From the NCBI GenBank assembly GCA_030220185.1, contig JASPKZ010001233.1, positions 1,976,001 through 2,040,000 of the forward strand: a stretch of DNA of 64,000 bases, read 5' to 3'. The notes below the pieces were generated by a model. It was not told the DNA's origin. It worked only from the letters and a program-made list of their open reading frames with translations, and did not search any database. Below are positions 41,290 to 51,485 of the stretch, in pieces. A program made the position numbers and the translations under genes. This stretch comes from Diploptera punctata. Its lineage: Eukaryota; Arthropoda; Insecta; Blattodea; Blaberidae. The number at the start of each line of letters is the position of its first letter. Positions within the stretch are counted from its first letter, which is position 1.

Positions 41290-42090
41290 ATCATCATCAT
41301 AGTACATTCACGAATTTAGGACATTTGTTGACCTGTTTCGGCCTCAAGAGAAACACCATCCAGAAGTCTTTTGAGTGGACATCCTGGTCTTCTTCTTCCT
41401 GCAGGTTGATATCTTAACATTTGTTTGGGTATCCTGTGACCTTCCATTCGATGAACATGTTGCATCCATCTTGTCAGAAATTTTGTTTTCTAAAGGTTCC
41501 ATGTGTAATTCTTCTAAGATATCTTCATTTTTTTTTGTGATCTAGTAGTGTGTATCCTGCAGTCCTCCAAAGGTATCTCATTTCAGCAGATCTAAGTCTC
41601 TGTATATCCTTTTGTTTCAACGTCCATACTTCGCTACCATACAAAAGAGTTGGAAGAGCCAGTGTTTTATACACTTTTAGTCTTGAATGCTTTTGGACTA
41701 ACTGCGGCTTGAAGATAGAATTTATTAACCCTAAAATTCTTAAAAATTTAGATATTTTTGCATTTACATCCTTTTCTTCTTCATATGAGATATTGCATCC
41801 TAGATATGTAAAATTATTCACCTGCTCCAAAATTTTATTGTCCAGTACAATTTTACTTCTGACAGGATCTACACCTTGAAATGCCATAATTTTTGTTTTT
41901 TTTCTGTAGATATCTTCAATCCATATTCTTCTGTAATTTTGTTAAGTTCATAGAGACCTTTGTGTAGATTATCTTCTGAATTTGCTATTATTATTTGGTC
42001 ATCTGCAAACAATAGGGTGTTTAATTTTCTATTTTCTGACATTCTTATTCCAAATTTATATTTCTTTCTAAATTGATTATTCGGACAATT
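41290..42090 (-). mobile_element. LINE-B copy, 5'-truncated
   Basis: The minus strand encodes MAFQGVDPVRSKIVLDNKIL, FTYLGCNISYEEEKD, LALPTLLYGSEVWTLKQKDI and SAEMRYLWRTAGYTLLDHKK in one frame (41525-41887). The 3' part matches 10925-11156. The upstream piece reads KINLIT...LPNNS. It lacks the LINE-A insertion of the other copy and so serves as its empty-site reference. Confidence 0.8.
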
Positions 42091-42302
42091 GTGCCAATAA
42101 AATACCAGAGTACACGCTATTTTAAAAATTAAAAAGCATTACAACATTTAGCTAGAATTAAAACGAGTAGCAATATAATGGGTACCTTCCTGTATAGGAT
42201 TGATGGTAATCTTCTAGAAAAAAATAGAAACCATCTTACATAAAACAAATCTCATGGTGGAAGCACAAGGATTTAAAACATTAATGAATTAAAATAAAAT
42301 AA

Positions 42303-42306
42303 ACAC
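42303..42306. repeat. target-site duplication ACAC (left)
   Basis: Repeated at 49998-50001 on the other side of the gypsy element. 4-5 bp is usual for Ty3/gypsy integrases. Confidence 0.7.
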
Positions 42307-43178
42307 TGAAGCTGTGTTTATTTTATACCCCTCGTTGTGGAGACATTTAAAGTTTGGTTTCTCGGTGAGATATTCGAAGTTGAAGATTTGTGATATAATT
42401 TAAACCACTTTAAATCTGCCACGGCACTAATAACTCTCTTCAGGGGAATGAGGAAAAGTTTCTTACACAAATAACAACACTTTATTAACAGTTGAACGAT
42501 AAGTTAGTTTATTTAAAACTCTCACTTTGGTCAAGATGAATCTTGTAATTTAAAAGTTCCAAAAGATTCCGGCTTAGGTTGATATTTTTCACTTCTAGAA
42601 GATTACCATTTTATGTATTTAATGGATGACGAATGCTAACGGTCAATCCAGTCATTATTATCCATTATTTTCACTTAGAAACTGTTTTTTTACCAAGATG
42701 GATGACTATTATATCACTATATAATCTTTCATACTTTTAACACTATTTCTTTCAACCAACATCAATAAAATAAACAATTATTTCCTTATTCTTTAAGGAG
42801 CAGTCGCTGAACATGACCGACCATCTTCAAGTATTGTAGCCATCTTTTTATTATGTAATAACCTCTAGGTTCTGATTGGTCCAACAGAAAAGGAAGGAGT
42901 ATTTTCAAGCTAACTTCTATCCAATTCCACCAATCCCATTTATTTCTTTATAAAAATTATCAATTTGAATATTTGAAGTATTTTACATACTGCATCAGTT
43001 ATAAAAACATCTAACTGTATTAACAGTTTATATTGACTGGTTATTTTTTTTTATATACTTATAAAAAAATTTGAATTCTATAAATCAATCTGATGTCCAT
43101 TCTTCATATAAATAAATATAATTATAAACAAAACAAAAACCCTTATTATTATTATATGGGGATAAATATCCGGTTTTA
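42307..43178 (-). repeat. gypsy 3' LTR
   Basis: 872 bp from TGAAGCTGTGTTTATTTTAT to CCGGTTTTA on the plus strand. Aligned by eye with 49125-49997: one substitution near 42358, two length changes in T runs, and a cluster of about six differences near 43068-43095. Confidence 0.9.
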
Positions 43179-43187
43179 AATTGCCCC

Positions 43188-43242
43188 TGATTTATTTTAA
43201 TCTTAGCTACAACTAAGTGTGAGGCTAAATTAAAATAAATCA
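43188..43242 (-). repeat. hairpin just upstream of the 3' LTR
   Basis: TGATTTATTTTAATCTTAGC at 43188-43207 and its complement GCTAAATTAAAATAAATCA at 43224-43242 differ by one inserted base, with a 16-nt loop. It lies between the pol stop and the 3' LTR, where the polypurine tract should be. The purine run itself (AGGGG on the minus strand) is short. Confidence 0.65.
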
Positions 43243-43422
43243 CTTTCCCCAAATATCAAGTTTCTTTCTATACAAGATTCATCTGTATTAGAATCAATAC
43301 AATGTAATACATCACAATTATAATAAATACATGTTACATAATGAAATAGAAGTATTAATTTTACAAAATTTACATACAATATTTTAAATACACTTTGAAC
43401 TATTTGAAGTCACCAGCTACAA

Positions 43423-46400
43423 CTAATTAATAGGAGTCTGAAATGGTTTCAACAGTTCTTTGGAATATTTTCCAATTTCTTTTCTAGTGTCTATTTCTAT
43501 TAACTCGTACGTGGTATCATTGAAATTTTTAAATATTTCATAGGGACCTTTATACAATAGGTTCATCCTATGATATTGTTTCTTTAAAGCATTGGATAAT
43601 GAAATATCCCTTATGAGAACTTTGTCTCCAACTTTGGGATTCCACTTCCTTTTATGTCTTTTAACCTTATTGTTGCGCTTTTCTGCGCGACATTCTAACC
43701 TTTCAATAACTCTTTTACATATTTCCTCGGATGTCTCCGGGATTTGACTTTTATCAATGATAGGTAATGGTAAATTAGCAATTAACCTGTCAGGTTGTTT
43801 ACCTGTCATTAGGAATATGGGTGCTTCCCCAGTATTGACATTAATTGAATGATTCATAACATTCTCTATAACACTGATATGTTTAAACCAGTCAGAATGT
43901 TTATGATGGGTCAAAATTCTTAAACTTGTAGTAATTTCCCTATTAACTCTCTCACAGGGATTACTTTTTGGGTGATATTTACTACAATGGTACAATTTAA
44001 TTCCTATCGCAGTAAGTTTATCTTTAAACTTAGGACTTGAGAACACTGAAGCATTATCACTAAGTAGTGCATCAATAGGTCCATAATTAGGTAAATAATC
44101 TCTCACAATTTTACCTAGGCAAGCTCTGCTATTTACACTTCTTAATGGATATATTTTTACAAATTTTGAGAATACATCAGATAATACAAGAATATGCTTG
44201 TAACCAAATTGAGTAGTAGGCATTTCTCCATGAGTATCCATTACTACTAAGCTATTTACTTTGTTCCTTAATATGTTTTGTGGAACTATATCATATTTTA
44301 CGTTCATACATTTGGCTTTTTGACAAGTTATGCATGAAGAAGTAAACTTTCTCAACTTTTTATCTAAATGTTTAACATAAAAAAATTCACTTATGTTGAG
44401 AGCTAATTTTTCACAACCTGCATGATTTAAGCCGACATGAAAAGTTCTAAATAGTGGAACTTCCATATTATTAGGAATTATAACTTTCCATTTTTTCACA
44501 TTTCTCCCATGTAATTTGTAAAGAATGTCATCCTTTATACCGATTTTCTTATTACAATCAATTCCATTTTTGTCATCATTATTTATATCTCTCGCACTAT
44601 ACTTCAATCGTTGTAACTCTATATCAGATTTTTGATGCTCAACAATGTTTTTCATCAACAATGAAAATCCTTTGTCTCTATACAGTTTTACATTAAACAT
44701 TACTACTTCGTGTTTAGGAGTATGTACAGTTTCAGGTATTTTCCCAACACTTTTCAATCTAGACAGGAGGTCAGCAAACACATTCTGTTCTCCTTCTATG
44801 TGTTTTATTTCAATATCATAGGAAATTATTTCCATGATCATCCTACTCAGTTTATTATTGGATAATCTACATTTACTTATAAAACTTAGTGAAATGTGGT
44901 CACTATGAACAATAACTTTGTTTTTATAAACATAAATTCTAAATTTATTTAGAGCATAAAATATTGCTGTAAGTTCCAACTCTGAAACAGTGTAATTTCC
45001 TTCAATGATGGTAGTCGAGCGAGAAGCTGTCGACACAACATACTGTTGCCCATCATCGTCAAATTGAGTTAAAACAGCACCGAGGCCAGTTTTACTCGCG
45101 TCTGTGTATAAATGGAATTCTCTGTCCATTTTTGGTCTCTGTAGTGAAATACTATTTGCAAATAACTTCTTAACATATTCAAAAGTAGATTGATGGTCCT
45201 CTGTCCATCTCCATTTACTATCTTTCTTCAGCAGCCCTCTCAGCTTACTAACCGCTGAGGCATAGTTGATGACAAACTTCGAATAGTAATTTAAGATTCC
45301 TAAAAATCTACGAAGTTGTTTTATGTTCTTTGGTGAAGGAATTTCTAAGATTCCTTGAACCTTGTCTGGGTCAGGAGTAATCCCTTTATTAGAGATCCTA
45401 TATCCTAGGAATTGAACCTCCGACCTAACAAACACAGACTTTTCTAGGCTGACTGTCATTCCACTATTCTTTAATTGAGACAACATTAAATCAATATGAG
45501 ATATATGATTCTCAAAAACATTATCAATAATAATTGCATCGTCAACATATATAGTACAATGTCTTTTAACATCATCAGATAGTACAATATCTAGGGCTCT
45601 AAGAAGCGCACTTCCGCTATTTCTTAGACCGAATGCACACCTGGTAAATTCATATACTTTTCCATTATGTATAAAAGCTGTATAGGGCCGAACTTTGGGG
45701 TCTAGTTCTATCTGCCAAAATGAAGAAGTTAAATCAATAGAACTAATAAATCTACCAGTTTTCATATTTGCTATAGATGCTTCAATTGTCTCGGGCCTAT
45801 AATTATCCCGGACAGTGAAAGAATTAGTCCTACGACTGTCTAAACACAGGCGAATTTTGCCATTAGGTTTTAACACCCAGCAAATATGGTTGGCGTAAGG
45901 AGAATCAGATTTCTGTATTATTCCTTGCATTAACATGTCATCTATCATTTGATCTGCCTGCTCTCTGATAGCAATAGGGATGGGTCTACTTTTAATATTT
46001 ATAGGTGGATGTTCCATCACTTTAAAGGAATATTTAAAACAGTTGCACAATCCCGGCTTCGAAGAAAAAGAACTCTTATTTTTCATTAAGATGTCATACA
46101 ACATGCCTTTCTGTTCATTGTTTATGCCATGAGTGTCTTTAACTTTTTCCTTTATCATTTCACAGATGTCTTTTTCAAGTTCGTCACTCACACAATATAA
46201 TAGAGGAATTTCATCATACTCAGTATTGCAAGAGACACATTCTAAATCACAACATTTACATGCGACATAATCGTCAGCACAACCATTTTCATTATTAAGG
46301 CTATCTTCGCCCTCGACACTTTTGTCGGAAGTACAATTAACTGCAATATTATCTTGCATTTGGCATCCACGGCCATTTACCAATTCCCTCTCCTCATGAA

Positions 46401-47058
46401 CAACAATATTCTCTATAAAAATGTGTTCTTCAGCAATGTCACTCTCCTTCTTACTTAAATTCTTGTTCTCCTCATATTCATTATCAAATGGGATGACGAC
46501 TCTCACATTATCTTCATTATACAAGGAAATATTCTTACACTCAAAATTTATTATGGCATTATATTGCTCCAACAGGTCGCAGCCTATTAACATATCACAA
46601 GACAAGTATGGAGAAATTAAACATATTGCACTGAAGTAATATCCTCCGATATGTAAATCTAGAAGGCACTGAAGCTTAATTGGCAGTTTCTTCTTGCCTA
46701 TCGCAAGAGTACAATACACTCCACATATTCTTACAGTCATTATCTTATTCCCTTTGTTGACTAAGAAATTATAAAATTTCTGATCTATTGTTGTGTTTGA
46801 GCAGCCACTATCCGCTATGCAAGTAACATCATTGTTAAAAATATTTACTTTAATTTTGGGTGGTCGTCCTATGATATTTAATTCTTTATTAGTAACAGGC
46901 ATAGTATCCTGATTCTTAGAAACATTCAAATGATTATTCAATATTATGCTATCTCGCTGTCTTGAGGTACATAACTTACTATCTCCTCTCATATTTGCTG
47001 GTACAATTTCTAAATTTTGAAACCTATCAAAGCATCTATTTTGGACCCCTAAGTTCAT
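43423..47058 (-). CDS. pol: gypsy Pol: protease, RT, RNase H, integrase
   Basis: The open frame has 1211 codons from its first ATG. Retropepsin has DSG at residues 83-85 with an LIGCDLL segment at about 157-163. The RT (about 350-570) carries YVDD at 504-507 and the FTRCAFGLRNS segment. RNase H has YTDAS (Asp 653), Glu in ELELTAI, HSD (Asp 720) and FAD (Asp 763). Integrase has the H-H-C-C zinc site (H874, H879, C909, C912), a DDE triad near D941, D1001 and E1036, and a GPY/F motif (YKGPYEIF) near the C-terminus. The domain order defines Ty3/gypsy; no chromodomain is seen. The frame stays open upstream of the ATG as far as the gag overlap, so it is most likely made as Gag-Pol by -1 frameshifting. 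It copies the RNA into DNA and integrates it. Confidence 0.95.
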   Translation of the reverse strand: MNLGVQNRCFDRFQNLEIVPANMRGDSKLCTSRQRDSIILNNHLNVSKNQDTMPVTNKELNIIGRPPKIKVNIFNNDVTCIADSGCSNTTIDQKFYNFLVNKGNKIMTVRICGVYCTLAIGKKKLPIKLQCLLDLHIGGYYFSAICLISPYLSCDMLIGCDLLEQYNAIINFECKNISLYNEDNVRVVIPFDNEYEENKNLSKKESDIAEEHIFIENIVVHEERELVNGRGCQMQDNIAVNCTSDKSVEGEDSLNNENGCADDYVACKCCDLECVSCNTEYDEIPLLYCVSDELEKDICEMIKEKVKDTHGINNEQKGMLYDILMKNKSSFSSKPGLCNCFKYSFKVMEHPPINIKSRPIPIAIREQADQMIDDMLMQGIIQKSDSPYANHICWVLKPNGKIRLCLDSRRTNSFTVRDNYRPETIEASIANMKTGRFISSIDLTSSFWQIELDPKVRPYTAFIHNGKVYEFTRCAFGLRNSGSALLRALDIVLSDDVKRHCTIYVDDAIIIDNVFENHISHIDLMLSQLKNSGMTVSLEKSVFVRSEVQFLGYRISNKGITPDPDKVQGILEIPSPKNIKQLRRFLGILNYYSKFVINYASAVSKLRGLLKKDSKWRWTEDHQSTFEYVKKLFANSISLQRPKMDREFHLYTDASKTGLGAVLTQFDDDGQQYVVSTASRSTTIIEGNYTVSELELTAIFYALNKFRIYVYKNKVIVHSDHISLSFISKCRLSNNKLSRMIMEIISYDIEIKHIEGEQNVFADLLSRLKSVGKIPETVHTPKHEVVMFNVKLYRDKGFSLLMKNIVEHQKSDIELQRLKYSARDINNDDKNGIDCNKKIGIKDDILYKLHGRNVKKWKVIIPNNMEVPLFRTFHVGLNHAGCEKLALNISEFFYVKHLDKKLRKFTSSCITCQKAKCMNVKYDIVPQNILRNKVNSLVVMDTHGEMPTTQFGYKHILVLSDVFSKFVKIYPLRSVNSRACLGKIVRDYLPNYGPIDALLSDNASVFSSPKFKDKLTAIGIKLYHCSKYHPKSNPCERVNREITTSLRILTHHKHSDWFKHISVIENVMNHSINVNTGEAPIFLMTGKQPDRLIANLPLPIIDKSQIPETSEEICKRVIERLECRAEKRNNKVKRHKRKWNPKVGDKVLIRDISLSNALKKQYHRMNLLYKGPYEIFKNFNDTTYELIEIDTRKEIGKYSKELLKPFQTPIN

Positions 47059-47066
47059 AACGATTG

Positions 47067-47109
47067 AGGTACATTGCGGAGTCTTTAATGTACCTTCTAT
47101 GCGTTTAAA
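47067..47109 (-). promoter_or_regulatory. -1 ribosomal frameshift signal
   Basis: The slippery heptamer T TTA AAC lies at 47109-47103 in the gag frame, two codons before the gag stop TAG (47099-47097). After a 7-nt spacer comes a 9-bp stem AGGTACATT/AATGTACCT (47095-47087 and 47075-47067) with an 11-nt loop. Pol is in the -1 frame relative to gag and is open from the heptamer onward. Heptamer, spacing and stem fit the classical -1 signal. Confidence 0.9.
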
Positions 47110-48965
47110 GCATGAGGTATCCTGTGATTTACTTCGTGGTCATTTTCATTACTAGGTATATCTTGACTTTGGTTGTGAATAGTTACAGAGTCTATTCTAT
47201 TTTGCTCTGTCCTATCACTAGTTTCATTAATTTGACAATTTTGTTGTCGTTGGAAATACCCTTTATTTTCATTACCATAGGTATTCCTTCTTCTTTTACC
47301 TCTACAGGGAGAAGTCCAATACCTATTTCTATTTTCTCCTACTCTGTTAACATCCATATAATTAATTTGTCTGTCATTCCTATTTTCATTACGTTTGAAC
47401 CATCCATTCTGGTTATTGTTACTATAATTATTAGTCATCCTATTTTTATTTGGGCTGTTTCTATTTTGAACAAACCTATTATTATTGTTGCCCTGTTTGA
47501 AATTTCTTTCTCTATTCTCATTATGATATTCATCACTTCTTTTAGTTACAAAATTACCTTTCTTATTATAGGGCTCTGCCCCTTCCCCAAATAAATTTCT
47601 TTTACTACATTTATCTACTTCTCTTTTATTCTCTAGTAGAGCTAACAACTCTAACATTTCAGAAACATTTTGTGGTCTGGCTACTATCAAATGATATCTA
47701 ATCTCATCTGGGAAGTGATGCGATAACATAGAAATTAAAGTTCTCTCATCTATTGGAGGCTGTAACAATGATGCCATTTTTGCCTTCTCCAAGAAATAAT
47801 TAAGATAACCTTGTTTACCATTGTTGGAGAATTTTCCACTAGTTAGGTCTAACCTTAGTTTGTTTTGTCTTTCTGGTCCCCAGTAGTAACCTAAGAAAGA
47901 ATTTTTAAATGTTTGATAAGTCATTGAATCATGGCAAGCTATCTTAAACCAAGACTCTGCATTGTCTTTTAAACTTTTTCTTATGAAGAACATTCTGAAC
48001 TTGTCTTCTATTCCTTTGATTTCGAAGTATTCTTCAATTTCCCTAATGAAATCAGTAGGGCTTTGGCCTACAGTATCACCAAAATTAGGTAAGTTAATTT
48101 CCCCTAAAAGATTAGCAGGAATTTTACATACATTTTTACTACTACTACTAGAAGGAGGATCATTATTAACATTACTAGAATGTCCTGACATAACCTCAAT
48201 CTCCTTTTCACTAGTTTTTGACACATATTTGTTTTCAAGTTCAACAATCTTAGTTATCCATCCTTCAACTTGTTCTTTTATAATAATTACTTCATTTGTT
48301 ATCTTTGATTGAAGTTCTTCATTACCTAAGATAACACTTTCTTCGGAAATTTTTAGTCTATCTTCGACTTTAGTTCCTAATTCTTCGATTTTATCTTGGC
48401 AACTTTGCCTTACCTCAATCAAAGATGTTTCTATTTGATTATGAGTTTCATCAATCTTTTCATTACATTTTTCTATCTCATTTTTACAATCTTTGGCTAT
48501 ATTTACTATTCTCTTTTCCAGTTTAGAATTGTTTTGTTTGCATTCTAACCTAATGCTTTCTAATTTTTCATCTAGTTTCAAGTTATTTTCTTTAATTTCT
48601 TTCTTTATATCTTTACTGAGATTGGAAATTAGGTTTAAATTGTCAGTTTTAATTTCTCTTAACTCTACACTGTTCTTTTCTAATTTATTGCTAAGATTAG
48701 TTACATTAGCTTCTAATTTACTACTGAGAATTGAATTGTCATTCCTAATTTCTTTTAATTCTGCACTATTCTTCTCTAATTTATTTATTAATAATGCTAC
48801 CCAAGGAGGTGTATCATTAGTTTGATTATTTTCATTGTTACACAAAATTAAATTTTCTTGGCCTTCACTAATTTGTTCGTTTTCAATATTAACAGTTTTA
48901 CAAGTTATATTTTCGTTATTGGCCATTGTTGGGTATTTTAATATTTTCTTATTTCTTAAAAGCAT
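47097..48965 (-). CDS. gag: gypsy Gag
   Basis: 622 codons from the first ATG. A second ATG at 48926 (MANNENITC) has the better initiation context (A at -3, G at +4) and may be the true start. Residues about 55-250 are rich in Leu/Glu/Lys heptads (LEKNSAELKEI and repeats), probably coiled coil. Residues about 325-450 match the retrotransposon Gag capsid-like domain (WFKIACHDSMTYQTFKNSFL, LISMLSHHFPDEIR). The C-terminus is Asn/Arg-rich (GNNNNRFVQNRNSPNKNR) and basic, likely RNA-binding; I see no CCHC knuckle. It forms the particle and packages the RNA. Confidence 0.9.
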   Translation of the reverse strand: MLLRNKKILKYPTMANNENITCKTVNIENEQISEGQENLILCNNENNQTNDTPPWVALLINKLEKNSAELKEIRNDNSILSSKLEANVTNLSNKLEKNSVELREIKTDNLNLISNLSKDIKKEIKENNLKLDEKLESIRLECKQNNSKLEKRIVNIAKDCKNEIEKCNEKIDETHNQIETSLIEVRQSCQDKIEELGTKVEDRLKISEESVILGNEELQSKITNEVIIIKEQVEGWITKIVELENKYVSKTSEKEIEVMSGHSSNVNNDPPSSSSSKNVCKIPANLLGEINLPNFGDTVGQSPTDFIREIEEYFEIKGIEDKFRMFFIRKSLKDNAESWFKIACHDSMTYQTFKNSFLGYYWGPERQNKLRLDLTSGKFSNNGKQGYLNYFLEKAKMASLLQPPIDERTLISMLSHHFPDEIRYHLIVARPQNVSEMLELLALLENKREVDKCSKRNLFGEGAEPYNKKGNFVTKRSDEYHNENRERNFKQGNNNNRFVQNRNSPNKNRMTNNYSNNNQNGWFKRNENRNDRQINYMDVNRVGENRNRYWTSPCRGKRRRNTYGNENKGYFQRQQNCQINETSDRTEQNRIDSVTIHNQSQDIPSNENDHEVNHRIPHALNA

Positions 48966-49100
48966 TAATTGTTATTATCACTAATTCACTTTTCACATAT
49001 AAATTTTAACTGTACTCACTTTTGAAGATTTTCATTACTTTCCTCATTCTCGTGGTCCTTGGTTCGATTCAGGTTTACAGGTCCCTGGTTCGATTCCCAT

Positions 49101-49122
49101 TCGAGCCCTCGTTGATGCGCCA
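49101..49122 (-). promoter_or_regulatory. tRNA primer-binding site
   Basis: Two bases inside the 5' LTR the minus strand reads TGGCGCATCAACGAGGG. TGG is the complement of a tRNA CCA end. The first six bases match the gypsy-type TGGCGC start, and the rest does not match the tRNA-Lys primer I know. The sequence further in (GGTTCGATTCCC on the plus strand) resembles a T arm, so the match may extend into the tRNA. Primer identity is unknown. Confidence 0.65.
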
Positions 49123-49124
49123 TT

Positions 49125-49997
49125 TGAAGCTGTGTTTATTTTATACCCCTCGTTGTGGAGACATTTAAAGTTGGGTTTCTCGGTGAGATATTCGAAGTTG
49201 AAGATTTGTGATATAATTTAAACCACTTTAAATCTGCCACGGCACTAATAACTCTCTTCAGGGGAATGAGGAAAAGTTTCTTACACAAATAACAACACTT
49301 TATTAACAGTTGAACGATAAGTTAGTTTATTTAAAACTCTCACTTTGGTCAAGATGAATCTTGTAATTTAAAAGTTCCAAAAGATTCCGGCTTAGGTTGA
49401 TATTTTTCACTTCTAGAAGATTACCATTTTATGTATTTAATGGATGACGAATGCTAACGGTCAATCCAGTCATTATTATCCATTATTTTCACTTAGAAAC
49501 TGTTTTTTTACCAAGATGGATGACTATTATATCACTATATAATCTTTCATACTTTTAACACTATTTCTTTCAACCAACATCAATAAAATAAACAATTATT
49601 TCCTTATTCTTTAAGGAGCAGTCGCTGAACATGACCGACCATCTTCAAGTATTGTAGCCATCTTTTTTATTATGTAATAACCTCTAGGTTCTGATTGGTC
49701 CAACAGAAAAGGAAGGAGTATTTTCAAGCTAACTTCTATCCAATTCCACCAATCCCATTTATTTCTTTATAAAAATTATCAATTTGAATATTTGAAGTAT
49801 TTTACATACTGCATCAGTTATAAAAACATCTAACTGTATTAACAGTTTATATTGACTGGTTATTTTTTTTTTATATACTTATAAAAAATATGAATTCTTT
49901 AAATAAATCTTATGACCATTCTTCATATAAATAAATATAATTATAAACAAAACAAAAACCCTTATTATTATTATATGGGGATAAATATCCGGTTTTA
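49125..49997 (-). repeat. gypsy 5' LTR
   Basis: 873 bp, the transcription-start side of the element. Nearly identical to the 3' LTR. Confidence 0.9.
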
Positions 49998-50001
49998 ACA
50001 C
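49998..50001. repeat. target-site duplication ACAC (right)
   Basis: Partner of 42303-42306. Confidence 0.7.
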
Positions 50002-50004
50002 CTT

Positions 50005-50580
50005 CACAGATAAACAGTGATCTGATATTCGTCTACAATATCACAGAAGGGAGCAGTGTCAAGATCCAGATTAGAACCAGAGAATGACTGATTGGCTGTC
50101 CATCTTTATGAAATTTAAATTTGTAGCTCAGATGAATTCACAATATGCAAAACACCAGGATCACCTATGAATACTGACCATCTCAAATTTAGGAAGCTAG
50201 ATAACATAAAAAAAAAGCAATATTGCCAAATTGTACATTCTTAATGAGCTAGAAGCACTCAAAAAGGTCATTTGACAAAAAAAAAAGAAAAAGATTTTAC
50301 ATAAATCTTCTTTTAAAGTTATATATTTTTTAGCTTAGAACTACTAGAATTAAGTAAAATAAATTTTGTGACTTAAATTCAACTTGGGACTGAGGAAAAA
50401 TATGATTTATATCAATAATAATTTATTTTATTTTATTTTTATTATTTAGAGATGCTTCAACGTTTCAAGTTTTTTTTTTTTTGGTATGATATTTACATAT
50501 ATACTTGAAAAATGTGTATTTTATTGTTTTGCAACATTTATGTGGCTTGTACAACTTTATTGATTCTGATTTTTAATTAA
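50005..50580. other. no recognisable feature
   Basis: Flank of the gypsy insertion. No supported frame or repeat match. Confidence 0.4.
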
Positions 50581-50585
50581 ATATG

Positions 50586-50905
50586 ATCAGCCTCATGGGC
50601 TAGTGGTCAGCATTTCTGACTACAGTTCATGAGGTCCCGGATTAGATTCCCGTTCAAACCATAGGAATTTTTCCTTAAAGGGAATTATTCCTGTGGTTGC
50701 CCATGGTCTGGAGTTTAGGTTAACAACTCTCCTGGTACTTCATTATCATTTATCATCCATCATATCATCAGGGTAACATAACTCCACCTTCCAGGTGCCC
50801 CAACCTAAGAAATGGATTACAATTCCGACAATGCTAGAGGAGAAAACCAGAAATGTTGTAAAAGAGAACCTGGTGGAATTACATAAAAATAAAATAAATC
50901 ATAGT
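50586..50905 (+). mobile_element. tRNA-derived SINE, second family
   Basis: Head CAGCCTCATGGGCTAGTGGTCAGC and B-box-like GGATTAGATTCCCGTTC suggest a tRNA origin. The body has TTCCTTAAAGGGAATTATTCC, TCATCATCC-like repeats, CACCTTCCAGGTGCCCC and ends in AAAATAAAATAAAT. Unlike the 35262 family. Confidence 0.7.
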
Positions 50906-51049
50906 AACTCAAACCCAGTATTCACCAAATGAAAGAACCAAAATCAGGTTGTCTAGATATGGAATTTGAACTTTGTTTCCTCTGAATTTGAATCTCTCAT
51001 ATTACAATTTTAATAATTTCATTTGATATATGATAAAAATATATATTGG

Positions 51050-51310
51050 TTAAGGCTTTCACGGCTATCGTTTTATGTATATTAAAATACCTTTTCGGGA
51101 TTCTTGGCCATGTCTTATAGTATTGTCTTCTCGACATTTCATCACCTGTGGGTGACATCTTCAGGAGATTTTGCTTGTGTCTTCAGGAGATTAACAGTTA
51201 CTACGAAAATCTATACAAACAAAATCTCCTAAAGATGTCACCCACAGGAGGTGATGACACATCAAGAAGACAATACTATAAGACACGGCCAAGAATCCCA
51301 AAAAGGTAAT
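51050..51310. repeat. PLE-derived hairpin, distinct family
   Basis: Arms of about 90 bp: TTTTCGGGATTCTTGGCCATG.. on the left and CGGCCAAGAATCCC at the right end. The left begins GGTTAAGGCTTTCACGGCTA. The centre is at about 51195-51210. The left arm carries a complete hammerhead core. Confidence 0.75.
51129..51168 (-). ncRNA. hammerhead ribozyme with all three helices
   Basis: Helix I TCTC/GAGA (51168-51165 with 51132-51129), CTGAAGA at 51164-51158, helix II TCACC/GGTGA, GAAA at 51140-51137, a very short helix III (ATGT) and the GTC cleavage site. The right arm copy is decayed (CTAAAGA). Confidence 0.7.
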
Positions 51311-51485
51311 TTAATATAGATAAAAATGTAGTTTAAATATTCTTAAATGCAGAGGGAAGAAACAAAGAATATTTTGGGTGTAATATTGAAACTGTTTGAA
51401 ATCAGGATGAAAATTGCAAAATACCTAAAATATTGTTTGCCTTTTTTTTTAATTATATTGATTGAAAATAATCTAATAGAACATT

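Larger units (their letters stand above)
42307..49997 (-). mobile_element. Ty3/gypsy LTR retrotransposon, complete
   Basis: About 7.7 kb with two LTRs, primer-binding site, gag, pol (protease, RT, RNase H, integrase in gypsy order) and no env. The target duplication is ACAC at 42303-42306 and 49998-50001 (or AACAC if the LTR is one base shorter). Both long frames are open and the LTRs differ at few sites, so the insertion is recent and the copy may still be active. Confidence 0.95.

Noticed and set aside
46421..48825. Several plus-strand frames of 70-160 codons
   Set aside because: They are antisense to the gypsy gag and pol frames and have no domains.
42307..49997. An env gene making the gypsy element an errantivirus
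   Set aside because: Only about 240 bp lie between the pol stop and the 3' LTR, and they hold no long frame.
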